Shown here piece after piece: positions 36,363-46,724 of a stretch of 64,000 nucleotides of DNA (position 1 is its first letter; each line of letters opens with the position of its first letter). Source of the DNA: Bradyrhizobium sp. ORS 278 (GTDB taxonomy: Bacteria; Pseudomonadota; Alphaproteobacteria; Rhizobiales; Xanthobacteraceae); assembly GCF_000026145.1 (NCBI RefSeq), contig NC_009445.1, forward strand, positions 62,001-126,000, read 5' to 3'. A program made the translations under genes and the position numbers. The notes under the pieces were generated by a model. It made no database searches. It worked only from the letters and a program-made list of their open reading frames with translations, and had not been told where the DNA came from.

Positions 36363-39300
36363 AGGCGCCCCGCCCCATTCCGCAGGCCGTGCGCGACGCG
36401 CAGACGCGCGCGTCGAACCCGGCGGCCTCGGCGTTCGTGTCGGCCAATGCCGGCTCGGGCAAGACGCATGTGCTGGTGCAGCGCGTGATCAGGCTTCTGC
36501 TCGACGGCGTGCCGCCGGAGAAGATCCTCTGCATCACCTTCACCAAGGCCGCCGCCGCCAACATGGCCGAGCGCGTGTTCTCGACGCTCGGCCATTGGGT
36601 GACGCTCGACGATGGCGCGCTCGACAGCGCGATCAAGTCGACCGGAATCCTCACATCGGACAAGAAGCTCCGCGCCTCGGCGCGAAAACTGTTTGCCAGC
36701 GCGCTGGAGACGCCGGGCGGATTGAAGGTGCAGACCATCCACGCGCTGTGCACCCGGCTGCTGCAGCAGTTTCCGTTCGAGGCCAATGTGCCGGCGCGGT
36801 TCTCGGTGCTCGACGAGCGCGACCAGACCGAGATGATGGAGCGTGCCAATCTCAAAGTGTTGCTGAATGCGGCGCGCGCTCCTGACAGCCCGATCGGCCG
36901 CGCGCTGCAGATCGCGATGGCCAATGCCGCGGACTCGACCTTCAAGGAGGTCGTGCGCGAGGCGTGCCTGAGCCGTGATCATTTCATGGCCTGGACCGAT
37001 GGCGCCGGTCGCGTCGAGGTCGCCGCGCAGCATCTCGGCGAAGTCCTCGGCATTGGTGCCGGCGAGACCCTGGATGCGATCGAGCGCGACATTCTCGACG
37101 GTCCCAATCTGCCGCGCGCGAATTGGACCGAGATCGCCGCGCGGCTCGACGGCGGGGCGAAGACCGATCAGAAGCAGGCGGACCAGTTGCGCGCCGCGCT
37201 GGCGTTCTCGGGCAGCGATCGGGTCGACGAATATCTTCGCGTGTTCCTCACCGACGACAAGGAACCCCGCAGGTCGGTACTAACCAAGAAGTTCGCCGAG
37301 AGCAATCCCGGCCTCGCTGGTCTGTTCGACGCGGAAGCGCGGAGGCTCGACCACCTGATCGAAAAGCGCCGCGCCGCCGTCGTGCGCGACCGCACGGAGG
37401 CGCTGCTGCAGATCGCCACTGCGGCGGCCGCGAACTATCGGCGCGAGAAGGACGAGCGCGGGCTGCTTGACTATGACGACCTGATCGACAAGACGCTGGT
37501 CATGCTCAACCGCGTCTCCGCCGGCTGGGTGCATTACAAGCTCGACCGCGGCGTCGATCACGTGCTGATCGACGAGGCGCAGGACACGAGCCCGCGGCAA
37601 TGGGACATCGTCGCCCACATCATCGAGGAGTTCACGTCGGGCGCCGGTGCACGCGACGGGCTGACCCGCACGATCTTCGCGGTGGGCGACGAGAAGCAGT
37701 CGATCTTCTCTTTCCAGGGCGCCGACCCGCATGAATTCGATGCCCGACGGCGCCAGTTGCAGAAGCGCTTCACCGATGCCGGGCTGCTGTTCGATCCGGT
37801 CTCCTTCACCTATTCGTTCCGCTCCGGGCCGACGGTGCTGCACGCGGTCGACCACGTGTTCCGGGAGCGCGAGGTCTACAGCAGCATCCATTCGCCCGAT
37901 ATCGGCTACCCCATCCACAATGCGCTGACCGATGCCGGGCCGAGCCTGGTCGAGCTGTGGTCGTTGTGCGAGCGCGACGACCGCAAGGAAATCGAGGGCT
38001 GGCGCGCGCCGTTCGACGGCGTCTCGGTGACGAGCCCCGAGGTCAAGCTGTCGAGGCGCATCCAGGCCGAGATCAAGCGGCTGATCCGCGTCGGCACCAT
38101 GACCGGGCATGACGGCGCGCGGCGGCGGCTGAGCTATGGCGACATGCTGATCCTGGTGCGCCGGCGCGGCACCGCGTTCGATGCCGTCATCCAGGCGCTG
38201 AAGCATGCCGGCATTCCCGTCGCGGGTGCGGACCGCCTCAAGCTCACCGAGCACATCGCGATCATCGATCTGATGAACCTCGCCGACGCGCTGCTGCTGC
38301 CGCAGGACGATCTGGCGCTGGCGACCGCGCTGAAGAGCCCGCTGTTCGGCCTCGATGATGACGATCTGTTCAAGCTCGCCTGGCAGCGTCGCGGCAGCTT
38401 GCGCGAGGCGCTGAGCGCGCATGCGGCTGATGATCCGCGGCTGCAGGCCGTCGTCCGGCGTCTGCAGCAATGCGAGCGCCGCGCGGCCGAGGACACGCCG
38501 TTCGCGTTCTACGCCTGGCTGCTCGGCGGCGATGGCGGCCGGCGCCGCATTCTGGCTCGGCTCGGCCACGAGGCCAATGACGCGCTCGACGAATTCCTCG
38601 AGCTGGCGCTGTCCTACGAGCGCAAAGCGCCGGCCTCGCTGCAGGGCTTCGTCGCTTGGCTGCGCGCCGCCGACACCGAAGTGAAGCGCGACATGGAGAT
38701 CTCGCGCGACGAGGTGCGTGTCATGACCGTGCACGGCGCCAAAGGCCTGGAAGCGTCGGTGGTGTTCCTGGTCGACACGACATCGTCGCCGGCGGATTCG
38801 CAGCGGCTGCGGCTGATCCACGTGCCGCATGGCGACCGCGAGATTGTCGTATGGGCCGGCCGCAAGGCGGACGATCCGCAAGCCGTCGTGGCGGCGCGCG
38901 CGGCGATGCTGAAGGAGACCGAGGACGAATACCGACGGCTGCTCTACGTCGCGATGACGCGGGCCGCCGATCGCCTCGTCATCGGCGGCTGCATGCCGGG
39001 CAACATGAACAACGTGCGCGGCGGCAGCTGGTACGACCTGATGGCGCGGGGGCTCGATGCGGCGGGGTTGCAGGTCGAGGTGATCGAGACCGAGGACGGG
39101 CCGGTCAAGCGCTACGCGCGGCCCGAGGACATCGCCGAGACCGCCAAGGACGAGGCGCGGCAGATGGCAGAGAGCGCGGTCGAGCTGCCGGCCTGGCTGC
39201 GCACGGCCGCGGTGGAGGCGCCCGGCGACGTCGCCGTGCTCCGGCCGTCCGATCCCTCATCCGATGAGCGGCCGGTGCGAACGGGCGAATCGCTGGCGGC

Positions 39301-39829
39301 CCGCAGTCTCGCGATGCAGCGCGGCACCTTGGTGCACCGCCTGCTGCAGTCACTGCCCGACGTGCCGCCGGAACGGCGGCGCGACGCCGCGCTGCGCTAC
39401 CTTCTTCGCAATGCGCCGGACTGGCCGGAGGACGAGCGCGACAAGCTCACCGCGCGCGTGCTCACCGTGATCGCGGACCCCCGCTTCGCCGCGGTGTTCG
39501 CGCCCGGCAGCCGCGCCGAGGTGTCGATCGTCGGCCGGCTCGCGCACCCGGGCCAACCGCGAACCCTGGTGTCCGGCCAGATCGACCGTCTCGTGGTCAC
39601 CGAGGCCGAGGTGCTGATCGTCGACTTCAAGACCAACCAGCAGCCGCCCTCCGAACTGGCCGACGTGCCCGAGGCCTATCTCCGCCAGCTCGCTCTGTAC
39701 CGCGCCGTGCTCGGCCAATTGTACCCCGGACGGGCCGTCCGGGCCGCCCTGCTCTGGACGGAAGTCCCTGATTTCATGGAGCTTCCCCCCTCCGCGCTGG
39801 ACGCCGTGCTGCCATCCCAGCACGACTGA
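36356..39829 (+). CDS. addA: Double-strand break repair helicase-nuclease AddA
   Basis: AddA, a UvrD-superfamily helicase with a C-terminal RecB-type nuclease, 1157 residues from the ATG at 36356 (GTG 36359 also possible). Walker A SANAGSGKTHVLVQRVIRLL, Walker B HVLIDEAQDTSP, GDEKQSIFSFQGADP (motif III), TVHGAKGLEASVVFL (motif V) and RRLLYVAMTRAADRLVIGG (motif VI). Nuclease motif VDFKTNQQPP and YLRQLALYRAVL. The start sits inside the end of addB, so stoichiometric expression is likely. trxA follows. Confidence 0.96.
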   Translation: MVKAPRPIPQAVRDAQTRASNPAASAFVSANAGSGKTHVLVQRVIRLLLDGVPPEKILCITFTKAAAANMAERVFSTLGHWVTLDDGALDSAIKSTGILTSDKKLRASARKLFASALETPGGLKVQTIHALCTRLLQQFPFEANVPARFSVLDERDQTEMMERANLKVLLNAARAPDSPIGRALQIAMANAADSTFKEVVREACLSRDHFMAWTDGAGRVEVAAQHLGEVLGIGAGETLDAIERDILDGPNLPRANWTEIAARLDGGAKTDQKQADQLRAALAFSGSDRVDEYLRVFLTDDKEPRRSVLTKKFAESNPGLAGLFDAEARRLDHLIEKRRAAVVRDRTEALLQIATAAAANYRREKDERGLLDYDDLIDKTLVMLNRVSAGWVHYKLDRGVDHVLIDEAQDTSPRQWDIVAHIIEEFTSGAGARDGLTRTIFAVGDEKQSIFSFQGADPHEFDARRRQLQKRFTDAGLLFDPVSFTYSFRSGPTVLHAVDHVFREREVYSSIHSPDIGYPIHNALTDAGPSLVELWSLCERDDRKEIEGWRAPFDGVSVTSPEVKLSRRIQAEIKRLIRVGTMTGHDGARRRLSYGDMLILVRRRGTAFDAVIQALKHAGIPVAGADRLKLTEHIAIIDLMNLADALLLPQDDLALATALKSPLFGLDDDDLFKLAWQRRGSLREALSAHAADDPRLQAVVRRLQQCERRAAEDTPFAFYAWLLGGDGGRRRILARLGHEANDALDEFLELALSYERKAPASLQGFVAWLRAADTEVKRDMEISRDEVRVMTVHGAKGLEASVVFLVDTTSSPADSQRLRLIHVPHGDREIVVWAGRKADDPQAVVAARAAMLKETEDEYRRLLYVAMTRAADRLVIGGCMPGNMNNVRGGSWYDLMARGLDAAGLQVEVIETEDGPVKRYARPEDIAETAKDEARQMAESAVELPAWLRTAAVEAPGDVAVLRPSDPSSDERPVRTGESLAARSLAMQRGTLVHRLLQSLPDVPPERRRDAALRYLLRNAPDWPEDERDKLTARVLTVIADPRFAAVFAPGSRAEVSIVGRLAHPGQPRTLVSGQIDRLVVTEAEVLIVDFKTNQQPPSELADVPEAYLRQLALYRAVLGQLYPGRAVRAALLWTEVPDFMELPPSALDAVLPSQHD

Positions 39830-39928
39830 GTGAGCATGCTTGACCCGGCCACGGGCCATTCATACTTTGACACCCACGCTGAGGCGGCCATTCCGGTGCC
39901 GCTCCCTCCAACCCAACGAGGTAATTCC

Positions 39929-40252
39929 ATGGCCGCCGTAGCCAAGGTTTCCGACGCCGATTTCGAAAGCGAAGTGCTCAAGGCCGACGGTCCGGTCGTG
40001 GTCGACTTCTGGGCCGAGTGGTGCGGCCCCTGCCGCATGATCGCGCCGGCGCTCGACGAGATCGCCAGCGCGATGGGCGACAAGGTCAAGATCGTGAAGC
40101 TCAACGTCGACGAGAGCCCGAAGACGGCCTCGAAGTATGGCGTGATGTCGATCCCCACCCTGATGGTGTTCAAGGGAGGCGAACTGGCCTCCCGCCAGGT
40201 CGGCGCCGCGCCCAAGGCGAAGCTGCAGCAGTGGATCTCGTCGGCGGTGTGA
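39929..40252 (+). CDS. trxA: Thioredoxin
   Basis: Thioredoxin 1, 107 residues. WCGPC active site (Cys32, Cys35) inside [18 protein letters not shown], cis-Pro in [12 protein letters not shown]. Cytoplasmic disulfide reductant for ribonucleotide reductase and others. The ATG at 39929 gives a standard N-terminus; the in-frame upstream codons from 39836 are not thioredoxin-like. It is 99 bp downstream of addA, same strand, and may be in the same transcript. A dispersed repeat starts 4 bases after the stop. Confidence 0.97.
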   Translation: MAAVAKVSDADFESEVLKADGPVVVDFWAEWCGPCRMIAPALDEIASAMGDKVKIVKLNVDESPKTASKYGVMSIPTLMVFKGGELASRQVGAAPKAKLQQWISSAV

Positions 40253-40256
40253 TTTT

Positions 40257-40392
40257 GTAGGGTGGGCAAAGCAGCCGCCGTCAGGCGGCAGCGTGCCCAC
40301 CATCTCTCCGCGAGCCTGCAGCAAGACGGTGGGCACGGCGCCGCAGCCATCTCTAACGAGGAGAAAGCGCGGCGCGCCTTTGCCCACCCTAC
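40257..40392. repeat. Dispersed palindromic repeat, class 4, with perfect 15-bp terminal inverted repeats
   Basis: Ends GTAGGGTGGGCAAAG (40257-40271) and CTTTGCCCACCCTAC (40378-40392) are perfect inverse complements, 136 bp apart. Internal GGTGGGCACGG and GCGTGCCCACC arms show further symmetry. The end motif is typical of dispersed palindromes in Bradyrhizobium-type genomes (from general knowledge, not checked here). Confidence 0.85.
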
Positions 40393-40475
40393 TCATTGAG
40401 GATTTTTCTTGAACAGCCGGCGGAATCGCCGGCCGTTTGCGTTGAGGGGTGTGTTCCGCGTTTTTGGATCCCGCC

Positions 40476-41540
40476 ATGCCCGCCCGCGCCCATCGCTCGC
40501 CTTCCCGCAACTCAGGCCTGCTGGCCATGGAGGCGCGTTCGGTGGACGCGATCCCGCGCGGCGAGGCGTGGCAGTACGAGCCGAAATGGGACGGCTTCCG
40601 CTGCCTGCTGGCGCGCGACGGCGCTCATGTGACGATGCAGTCCAAGGCCGGCGAGGACCTCGCGCGCTACTTTCCCGAGGTGGTCGCCGCGGCGCGCGCG
40701 CTGAGGACGAACAACTTCATCCTGGACGGCGAGCTCGTGGTCCCACACGCGGCGTCGTTCTCGTTCGACGCGCTGCTGCAGCGAATTCATCCGGCCGCCA
40801 GCCGCGTGAAGAAGCTGTCGGTGGAAACGCCGGCTCTCTTCCTGGCCTTTGACCTGCTGGCAACAGCGAAGGACAGGGACCTGATGGCGCAGACGCTGCA
40901 CGAGCGCCGGCCCGCGCTGGAGGCGTTCGCGAAAGCGCACTTCGCAAAGCATCCGACCTTCCGGCTGTCGCCCGCGACGACGCGCTATGCGACTGCGCAG
41001 GACTGGCTGGCGCAGTCCGGCGGCGGCTCGGACGGCGTGATCGCCAAGCGGGTTGACCTGCCGTACCAAGCGGGCAGCCGCGACGGCATGCAGAAGATCA
41101 AGCGCTACCGCTCCGCGGATTGCGTCATCGGCGGCTTCCGCTACGCGACGAACAAGGGCACGAACGGCCGAAAGCTGGTTGGCTCGCTGCTGCTCGGTCT
41201 CTACGACAAGGACGGGCTGCTGCATCACGTCGGCTTCACCTCGGCGCTCAAGAAGGACGAGAAGCCCGCGCTGACCGACAAGCTCGAGCCGCTGATTGCG
41301 CCACCGGGCTTCACAGGCAATGCGCCGGGCGGTCCGAGCCGGTGGTCGACCGAGCGCTCGGCGGAGTGGTGTCCGCTGAAGCCGAAGCTGGTGATCGAGG
41401 TCTGCTACGACCATTTCTCCGGCGAACGTTTTCGCCACGGCACCTCGATCCTGCGCTGGCGTCCCGACAAGGCGCCGAAGCAATGCACGTTCGATCAGCT
41501 CGCACAGAAAGTCGCCGATCCCATGAAGCTGCTCGCCTGA
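40476..41540 (+). CDS. Stand-alone ATP-dependent DNA ligase (LigC/LigD-like core)
   Basis: 354 residues from the ATG at 40476. Nucleotidyltransferase domain with the adenylated lysine in EPKWDGFRC (motif I), ILDGELVV (III), ALFLAFDLLA (IIIa), GGSDGVIAKRVDLPYQ (IV) and MQKIKRYRSADCVIGGFRYA (V), then an OB-fold (about 225-354). No polymerase, phosphoesterase or Ku domain is attached and none is encoded nearby, so this is the LigC-type minimal form probably used in base-excision or gap repair (inference). Confidence 0.92.
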   Translation: MPARAHRSPSRNSGLLAMEARSVDAIPRGEAWQYEPKWDGFRCLLARDGAHVTMQSKAGEDLARYFPEVVAAARALRTNNFILDGELVVPHAASFSFDALLQRIHPAASRVKKLSVETPALFLAFDLLATAKDRDLMAQTLHERRPALEAFAKAHFAKHPTFRLSPATTRYATAQDWLAQSGGGSDGVIAKRVDLPYQAGSRDGMQKIKRYRSADCVIGGFRYATNKGTNGRKLVGSLLLGLYDKDGLLHHVGFTSALKKDEKPALTDKLEPLIAPPGFTGNAPGGPSRWSTERSAEWCPLKPKLVIEVCYDHFSGERFRHGTSILRWRPDKAPKQCTFDQLAQKVADPMKLLA

Positions 41541-42281
41541 TCAGCGGATCCAGCCGGTCGCAAGCGCAGACGCGAACTCTGTGTCGCCATTGGCGCGCGC
41601 CAGCTCAGCCATCGCGCGATGATCATACGGCACATGGCGGAAGCTCACGCTCCAACCGGCCGGCGTCAGTTCCAGGATAGCGTAGCGCGCGTCGGGGCTA
41701 CCGGCCTGTACAATATGCGGATACGGCACGTTGTAGGAATAGCCGGGGCTGCCGACGCTGCCAGGGTTCACGATCAGCCGACCGTCAGGAAGCCGCACGG
41801 CGCGCGTCGTGTGCGTATGGCCGCACAGGATCAACGACTGCGAAATGCCGCCAGCCAATCTCTCGATTTCGTCGAGTGATGCGCAGGTGATGGTGCCGTC
41901 CGGCGCCACGCTCTCGAGCCAGTAGACGTTGTCGTCCTCGGGCGTCGCGTGGCAGAGAAACACCTGATCTTGATACACGGCCGTCGCCGGGATGGTGCGC
42001 AGCCAGTCCAGATGACTGGACTCGAGCTGCGGATAGGCCGGGCGCTCCCAGGCGCCCATTGTCTCGAACGGACGATCGATCAGCCAGCGATCATGATTGC
42101 CGCGCACATGCACGGCGTCGAGCGCCATCAGCCTGTCCATCGCCTTGCGTGCATCGAGCGGGCCGGAAGCCATGTCGCCAAGATCAACGATGTCGGTGAC
42201 CCCTTGCGCGCGGATGTCCGCCAGCACGGCCTCCAGCGCGAGATGATTGCCGTGGACATCGGCGATCGCCGCGAAGCGCAT
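41541..42281 (-). CDS. Calcineurin-like metallophosphoesterase (YfcE/MJ0936 type)
   Basis: 246 residues. Metal-binding motifs all present: IADVHGN, VDLGDMASG, VRGNHDRW, LCHATPEDD and LCGHTHTTR, with NPGSVG near the C-terminus. Likely a cytosolic phosphodiesterase; substrate unknown. Convergent with the DNA-ligase gene (ends abut) and 13 bp after folC on the same strand, so it may ride on the folC transcript. Confidence 0.9.
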   Translation of the reverse strand: MRFAAIADVHGNHLALEAVLADIRAQGVTDIVDLGDMASGPLDARKAMDRLMALDAVHVRGNHDRWLIDRPFETMGAWERPAYPQLESSHLDWLRTIPATAVYQDQVFLCHATPEDDNVYWLESVAPDGTITCASLDEIERLAGGISQSLILCGHTHTTRAVRLPDGRLIVNPGSVGSPGYSYNVPYPHIVQAGSPDARYAILELTPAGWSVSFRHVPYDHRAMAELARANGDTEFASALATGWIR

Positions 42282-42294
42282 GAATTGTTTTTCC

Positions 42295-43638
42295 TCAGGT
42301 CGGCGGCGTGCCGTTGAGGTCGAGCACGTGGCCTGCGAGATAAAGCGACCCCGTGATCAGAATACGCGGCGGCACCTCATAGGCAAGCCGGGCGACGCCG
42401 GCGAGCGCTGAAACAACACCGTCCGCGATCTCAATACGCATGCCGAGCGTGCGCGCGGCCGACGCGAGATCGGCCGGCGCCATCGCCTTGCTCTCGTTCG
42501 GGATCGGGACAACGATGATGTGGCGCGTCAGCCCGGCGAAATTTGCAAGGAAGGCTGCTGCATCCTTGTTGCCCATCATGCCAACGATGACGACGAGCTG
42601 CCGCGAGACGCGCTCCTCGAGATCGCCGATCGCGGCCGCGACGACGCGGCCGCCTTCGGCATTGTGGCCGCCGTCGAGCCAGATCTCCGCGCCCTGCGGC
42701 GCGATCGCGGTGAGCGCGCCGTTCGACAGCCGCTGCATCCGCGCCGGCCATTCGGCTTGGACGATGCCGTCCTCGAACGCCTTGGTCGTCAGCTTGAATT
42801 GATCGAGCGCGCGCAAGGTCGCGATCGCAAGACCGGCATTGTCGAACTGATGCCGGCCGAACAGCTTTGGTGCCGGCAGATCCAGGAGCCCGCGATCGTC
42901 CTGATAGACGAGACGGTTGCGCTCGACATTGACGTGCCAGCTCTCGCCGGCCGCGAACAGCGGCGCGCGCTGGCGCTTGGCCTCGCGCTCGATCACCGCC
43001 ATCGCATCCGGCTCCTGCGCCGCCGAGATCACCGGACAGCCACGCTTGATGATGGCAGCCTTCTCGGCCGCGATCAGCGCGCGGGTGTCGCCGAGGAATT
43101 CCATGTGGTCCATGCTGATCGGCGTCAGCACGGAGGCCGCGACCTGTTCGACCACATTGGTCGAATCGAGCCGGCCGCCGAGGCCGACTTCGAGCAGCAC
43201 GACATCTGCGGGATGTTTCGCGAACAGCACGAAGGCCGCGACGGTCTTCACCTCGAAGAAGGTGATCGGCGCGCCGGCATTGACTCGCTCGCATTGCAGG
43301 AGCGCGTCGATCAATTCATCATCGTCGACCAGAACGCCGCCACCGACTCGTCCGAGGCGATAGCTCTCATTGATGCGGACCAGCCAGGGCGAGGTGAAGA
43401 CGTGGACGCTCAGGCCCGCGGCTTCGAGCATCGCCCTGAGGTAAGCGACCGTGGATCCCTTGCCATTGGTGCCGGCGACATGGATCACCGGCGGCAGCTT
43501 GCGCTCGGGATGATCGAGCTGGGCGAGCAGCCGGTGCATGCGCTCCAGCCCGAGCGAGATCTTGCTCGGATGCAGCGCCGAGAGCCGCGTGATCAGCTCG
43601 TCGAGCGAAGGCTTGGGCTGGCTGGCGGGATCGTTCAC
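42295..43638 (-). CDS. folC: Bifunctional dihydrofolate/folylpolyglutamate synthase
   Basis: FolC joins glutamate to dihydropteroate and extends folylpolyglutamates. 447 residues from the GTG at 43638, which overlaps the accD stop (GTGA), so accD and folC are coupled. Mur-ligase fold: P-loop [24 protein letters not shown]-like [37 protein letters not shown]-like [15 protein letters not shown] and C-terminal [12 protein letters not shown]. An extended upstream reading is possible but would lie within accD. Confidence 0.96.
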   Translation of the reverse strand: MNDPASQPKPSLDELITRLSALHPSKISLGLERMHRLLAQLDHPERKLPPVIHVAGTNGKGSTVAYLRAMLEAAGLSVHVFTSPWLVRINESYRLGRVGGGVLVDDDELIDALLQCERVNAGAPITFFEVKTVAAFVLFAKHPADVVLLEVGLGGRLDSTNVVEQVAASVLTPISMDHMEFLGDTRALIAAEKAAIIKRGCPVISAAQEPDAMAVIEREAKRQRAPLFAAGESWHVNVERNRLVYQDDRGLLDLPAPKLFGRHQFDNAGLAIATLRALDQFKLTTKAFEDGIVQAEWPARMQRLSNGALTAIAPQGAEIWLDGGHNAEGGRVVAAAIGDLEERVSRQLVVIVGMMGNKDAAAFLANFAGLTRHIIVVPIPNESKAMAPADLASAARTLGMRIEIADGVVSALAGVARLAYEVPPRILITGSLYLAGHVLDLNGTPPT

Positions 43639-44573
43639 GCGCTCGTTGCGACCGCCGGCGCTTCCGCCGTCTCGGCGGGCTTGGCCGGCGGCGGCAGTTG
43701 CGGCGCGGGCTTGGCGTGTTCGACGGCCGGCGCCTTGGTCAGCAGCCGGCACAGCCGCGCCAGAGTCGGGCGCAGATCATGACGATGCACGACCATGTCG
43801 ACCATGCCGTGATCGAGCAGGTACTCGGCGCGCTGGAAACCCTCCGGCAGCTTTTCGCGGATGGTCTGCTCGATGACGCGCGCGCCGGCGAAGCCGATCA
43901 GCGCGCCGGGCTCGGCGATGTGGACGTCGCCGAGCATCGCATAGGACGCGGTGACGCCGCCGGTGGTCGGATTGGTCTGCACCACGATGTAGGGCAGTCT
44001 GGCCTCGCGCAGCATCTGCACGGCCACTGTGGTGCGCGGCATCTGCATCAGCGACAGGATGCCCTCCTGCATGCGCGCGCCGCCGGAGGCCGCGAACACG
44101 ATGAAGGGCGACTTCTTCTCGACCGCGAGCTCCAGCCCCCGCACGATCGCCTCGCCGGCGGCCATGCCGAGCGAGCCGCCCATGAAATCGAAATCCTGCA
44201 CGGCGATGACGACGCCCATGCCTTCGAGCTTGCCGAAGCCGACCTTGACGGCATCGTTCATGCCGGTGCGCGCCCGCGCATCCTTGATGCGGTCGGCATA
44301 GCGGCGCTCGTCACGGAATTTGAGCGGGTCGGGCGTCACCTCGGGCAGCGCGACGTCGAACCAGGTCTCGTTGTCGAACATCGACTTGAGCCGGGCCGAT
44401 GCGCCCATGCGCATGTGATAGTTGGAGCCGGGGATGACGAACTGGTTGGCCTCGACGTCCTTGTAGAACACGAGCTGTCCGGAATCCGGGCACTTGATCC
44501 AGAGGTTCTCCGGCGTCTCGCGGCGCAGGATGTTGCGGATCTTCGGCCGGACCACGTTGGTAAGCCAGTTCAT
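43635..44573 (-). CDS. accD: Acetyl-CoA carboxylase carboxyltransferase subunit beta
   Basis: 312 residues from [18 protein letters not shown] (ATG 44573). Crotonase-fold body with [37 protein letters not shown] and [20 protein letters not shown]. The N-terminal zinc-ribbon region reads [20 protein letters not shown] then [11 protein letters not shown]: only one (Cys28) of the four zinc cysteines of the E. coli enzyme remains. A Pro/Ala-rich tail ([19 protein letters not shown]) ends the protein. 94 bp downstream of trpA, and coupled to folC. Confidence 0.95.
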   Translation of the reverse strand: MNWLTNVVRPKIRNILRRETPENLWIKCPDSGQLVFYKDVEANQFVIPGSNYHMRMGASARLKSMFDNETWFDVALPEVTPDPLKFRDERRYADRIKDARARTGMNDAVKVGFGKLEGMGVVIAVQDFDFMGGSLGMAAGEAIVRGLELAVEKKSPFIVFAASGGARMQEGILSLMQMPRTTVAVQMLREARLPYIVVQTNPTTGGVTASYAMLGDVHIAEPGALIGFAGARVIEQTIREKLPEGFQRAEYLLDHGMVDMVVHRHDLRPTLARLCRLLTKAPAVEHAKPAPQLPPPAKPAETAEAPAVATSA

Positions 44574-44667
44574 GAAAAGCTCCGTTTTGCGGTCGCCCGG
44601 ATATATGGCGGGACGGCAGCGCCACGGCAAGCCGTGCCGCGGCGCTCCATGCAAGGGTGGTTGATGG

Positions 44668-45504
44668 CTATTCCGCGGCCTGCTGGGCGCCCCGCACGCC
44701 CTGGGCGAGGGCGGCGGCAAGGTCGGCGACCGCGTTGACGGTCTTGGCCGTCGCCCGGCCCTCGGCGTCCAGGCTCGCCTTCAGGGCATCCACCAGGGCG
44801 GTGCCGACCACGGCGCCGTCAGCGTGGGCGGCGATAGCCCGGGCGGTTTCCGGTGTCCGAATGCCGAAACCGACGCAGACCGGCAGCGCCGTGTGGCGCT
44901 TGATTCGCGCAACGGCCGACCCGACGGCGGAGGAGTCGGCCGCGGCCGCACCGGTGATGCCGGTGATCGAGACGTAGTAGACGAAGCCGGAGGTGTTCGC
45001 GAGCACGGCCGGCAGCCGCTTGTCATCGGTGGTCGGGGTCGCCAGACGGATGAAGTTGAGCCCGGCCTTGAGCGCCGGAATGCACAGCTCGTCGTCTTCT
45101 TCCGGCGGCAGGTCGACGATGATCAGGCCGTCGACACCGGCGCTCTTGGCGTCGTCGAGGAACTTGTCGACGCCATAGATGTAGATCGGGTTGTAGTAGC
45201 CCATCAGCACGATCGGCGTGGCTGCGTCGCCCTCGCGGAAACTGCGCACCAGCTGCAGCGTCTTCCTCAGGGTCATGCCCGCTTTCAGCGCGCGCAGGCC
45301 CGCGGCCTGGATCGACGGGCCGTCGGCCATCGGATCGGTGAACGGCATGCCGATCTCGATGATGTCGGCGCCCGCCTGCGGCAGCGCCTTGACGATCGCG
45401 AGCGACGTCTCCGGATCGGGGTCGCCGCCCATCACGAACGTCACGAATGCCGAACGGCCTTCACTCTTTAACTGCGCGAAGCGCGCATCCATCCGGCTGG
45501 TCAC
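44668..45504 (-). CDS. trpA: Tryptophan synthase alpha chain
   Basis: TrpA releases indole from indole-3-glycerol phosphate. 278 residues, GTG start at 45504 overlapping the trpB stop (GTGA). Catalytic Glu in [17 protein letters not shown] (E of IEIG and D of PFTD), [12 protein letters not shown] and [16 protein letters not shown]. Part of trpF-trpB-trpA. Confidence 0.97.
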
Positions 45505-46724
45505 GACTGTTTCGCCCTCTTACGCAGGATCTCGCCGACCTGCGGCACGTCCTTGTCGCCGCGGCCGCACAGATTGACGACCATCAAATGGTCCTTCGGC
45601 TTGTTCGGCGCGAGCTGCATCACCTTGGCCACCGCGTGCGCCGGCTCGAGCGCCGGGATGATGCCCTCCAACCGGGACAGCAGCAGGAACGCGTCCAGCG
45701 CCTCGTCGTCGGTCGCGGACAGATAGGTCACGCGCTTGGCCTCGTGCAGCCAGGAATGCTCAGGACCGATGCCGGGATAGTCGAGGCCGGCCGAGATCGA
45801 ATGCGCCTCGGCGATCTGGCCGTCGTCGTCCATCAGCAGATAGGTCCGGTTGCCATGCAGCACACCTGGACGGCCACCCGCGATCGACGCCGCATGCAGC
45901 TGCGTCAGGCCGTGGCCCGCGGCCTCGACGCCGAAGATCTCGACGGAGGGATCATCGAGGAAGGGATGAAACAGGCCCATCGCATTGGAGCCGCCGCCGA
46001 TGCAGGCCACGAGCGAATCCGGCAGCCGGCCCTCGGCCTCCTGCATCTGCGTCCGCGTCTCCTGGCCGATCACCGACTGGAAGTCGCGCACCATCATGGG
46101 ATAGGGATGCGGGCCGGCCACCGTGCCGATGCAATAAAATGTGTTGTGGACGTTGGTGACCCAGTCACGCAGCGCCTCGTTCATCGCATCCTTCAGCGTC
46201 CTGGCGCCGGACTGCACCGGAATGACCTTGGCGCCCAGCATCTCCATGCGCAGCACGTTCGGCTGCTGCCGCTCCACGTCGACGGCGCCCATATAGACCA
46301 CGCAGTCCAGCCCGAAGCGCGCGCACAGCGTCGCGGTGGCGACGCCATGCTGACCAGCGCCGGTCTCGGCGATGATGCGCTTCTTGCCCATCCGGCGCGC
46401 CAGCATGATCTGGCCGAGCACGTTGTTGACCTTGTGCGAGCCGGTATGATTGAGCTCGTCGCGCTTGAAATAGATCTTGGCGCCGCCGAGATGCTCGGTC
46501 AGACGCTCGGCATAGTACAGCGGCGATGGACGGCCGACGTAATGCGTCCGGTAACTGTTCATCTCGCCCTGGAATGCCGGATCAGCCTTGGCGTCGGCAT
46601 AGGCCTTTTCGAGATCCAGGATCAGCGGCATCAGGGTCTCGGCCACGAAGCGGCCACCGAAGATGCCGAAATGGCCGCGCTCGTCCGGACCGCTGCGGTA
46701 GGAATTGGGAATGGCTGTCGTCAT
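45501..46724 (-). CDS. trpB: Tryptophan synthase beta chain
   Basis: PLP enzyme condensing indole and serine, 407 residues. PLP lysine in [31 protein letters not shown], phosphate-binding [13 protein letters not shown], plus [10 protein letters not shown]. Starts with ATGA overlapping the trpF stop and overlaps trpA at its end, giving tight coupling for the alpha2beta2 complex. Confidence 0.98.

Noticed and set aside
44618..44646. Hairpin CACGGC-AA-GCCGTG with outer AGCGC/GCGCT arms between trpA and accD, as a possible terminator
   Set aside because: No T-run on the minus strand and a very short inner loop; it might only be a processing site.
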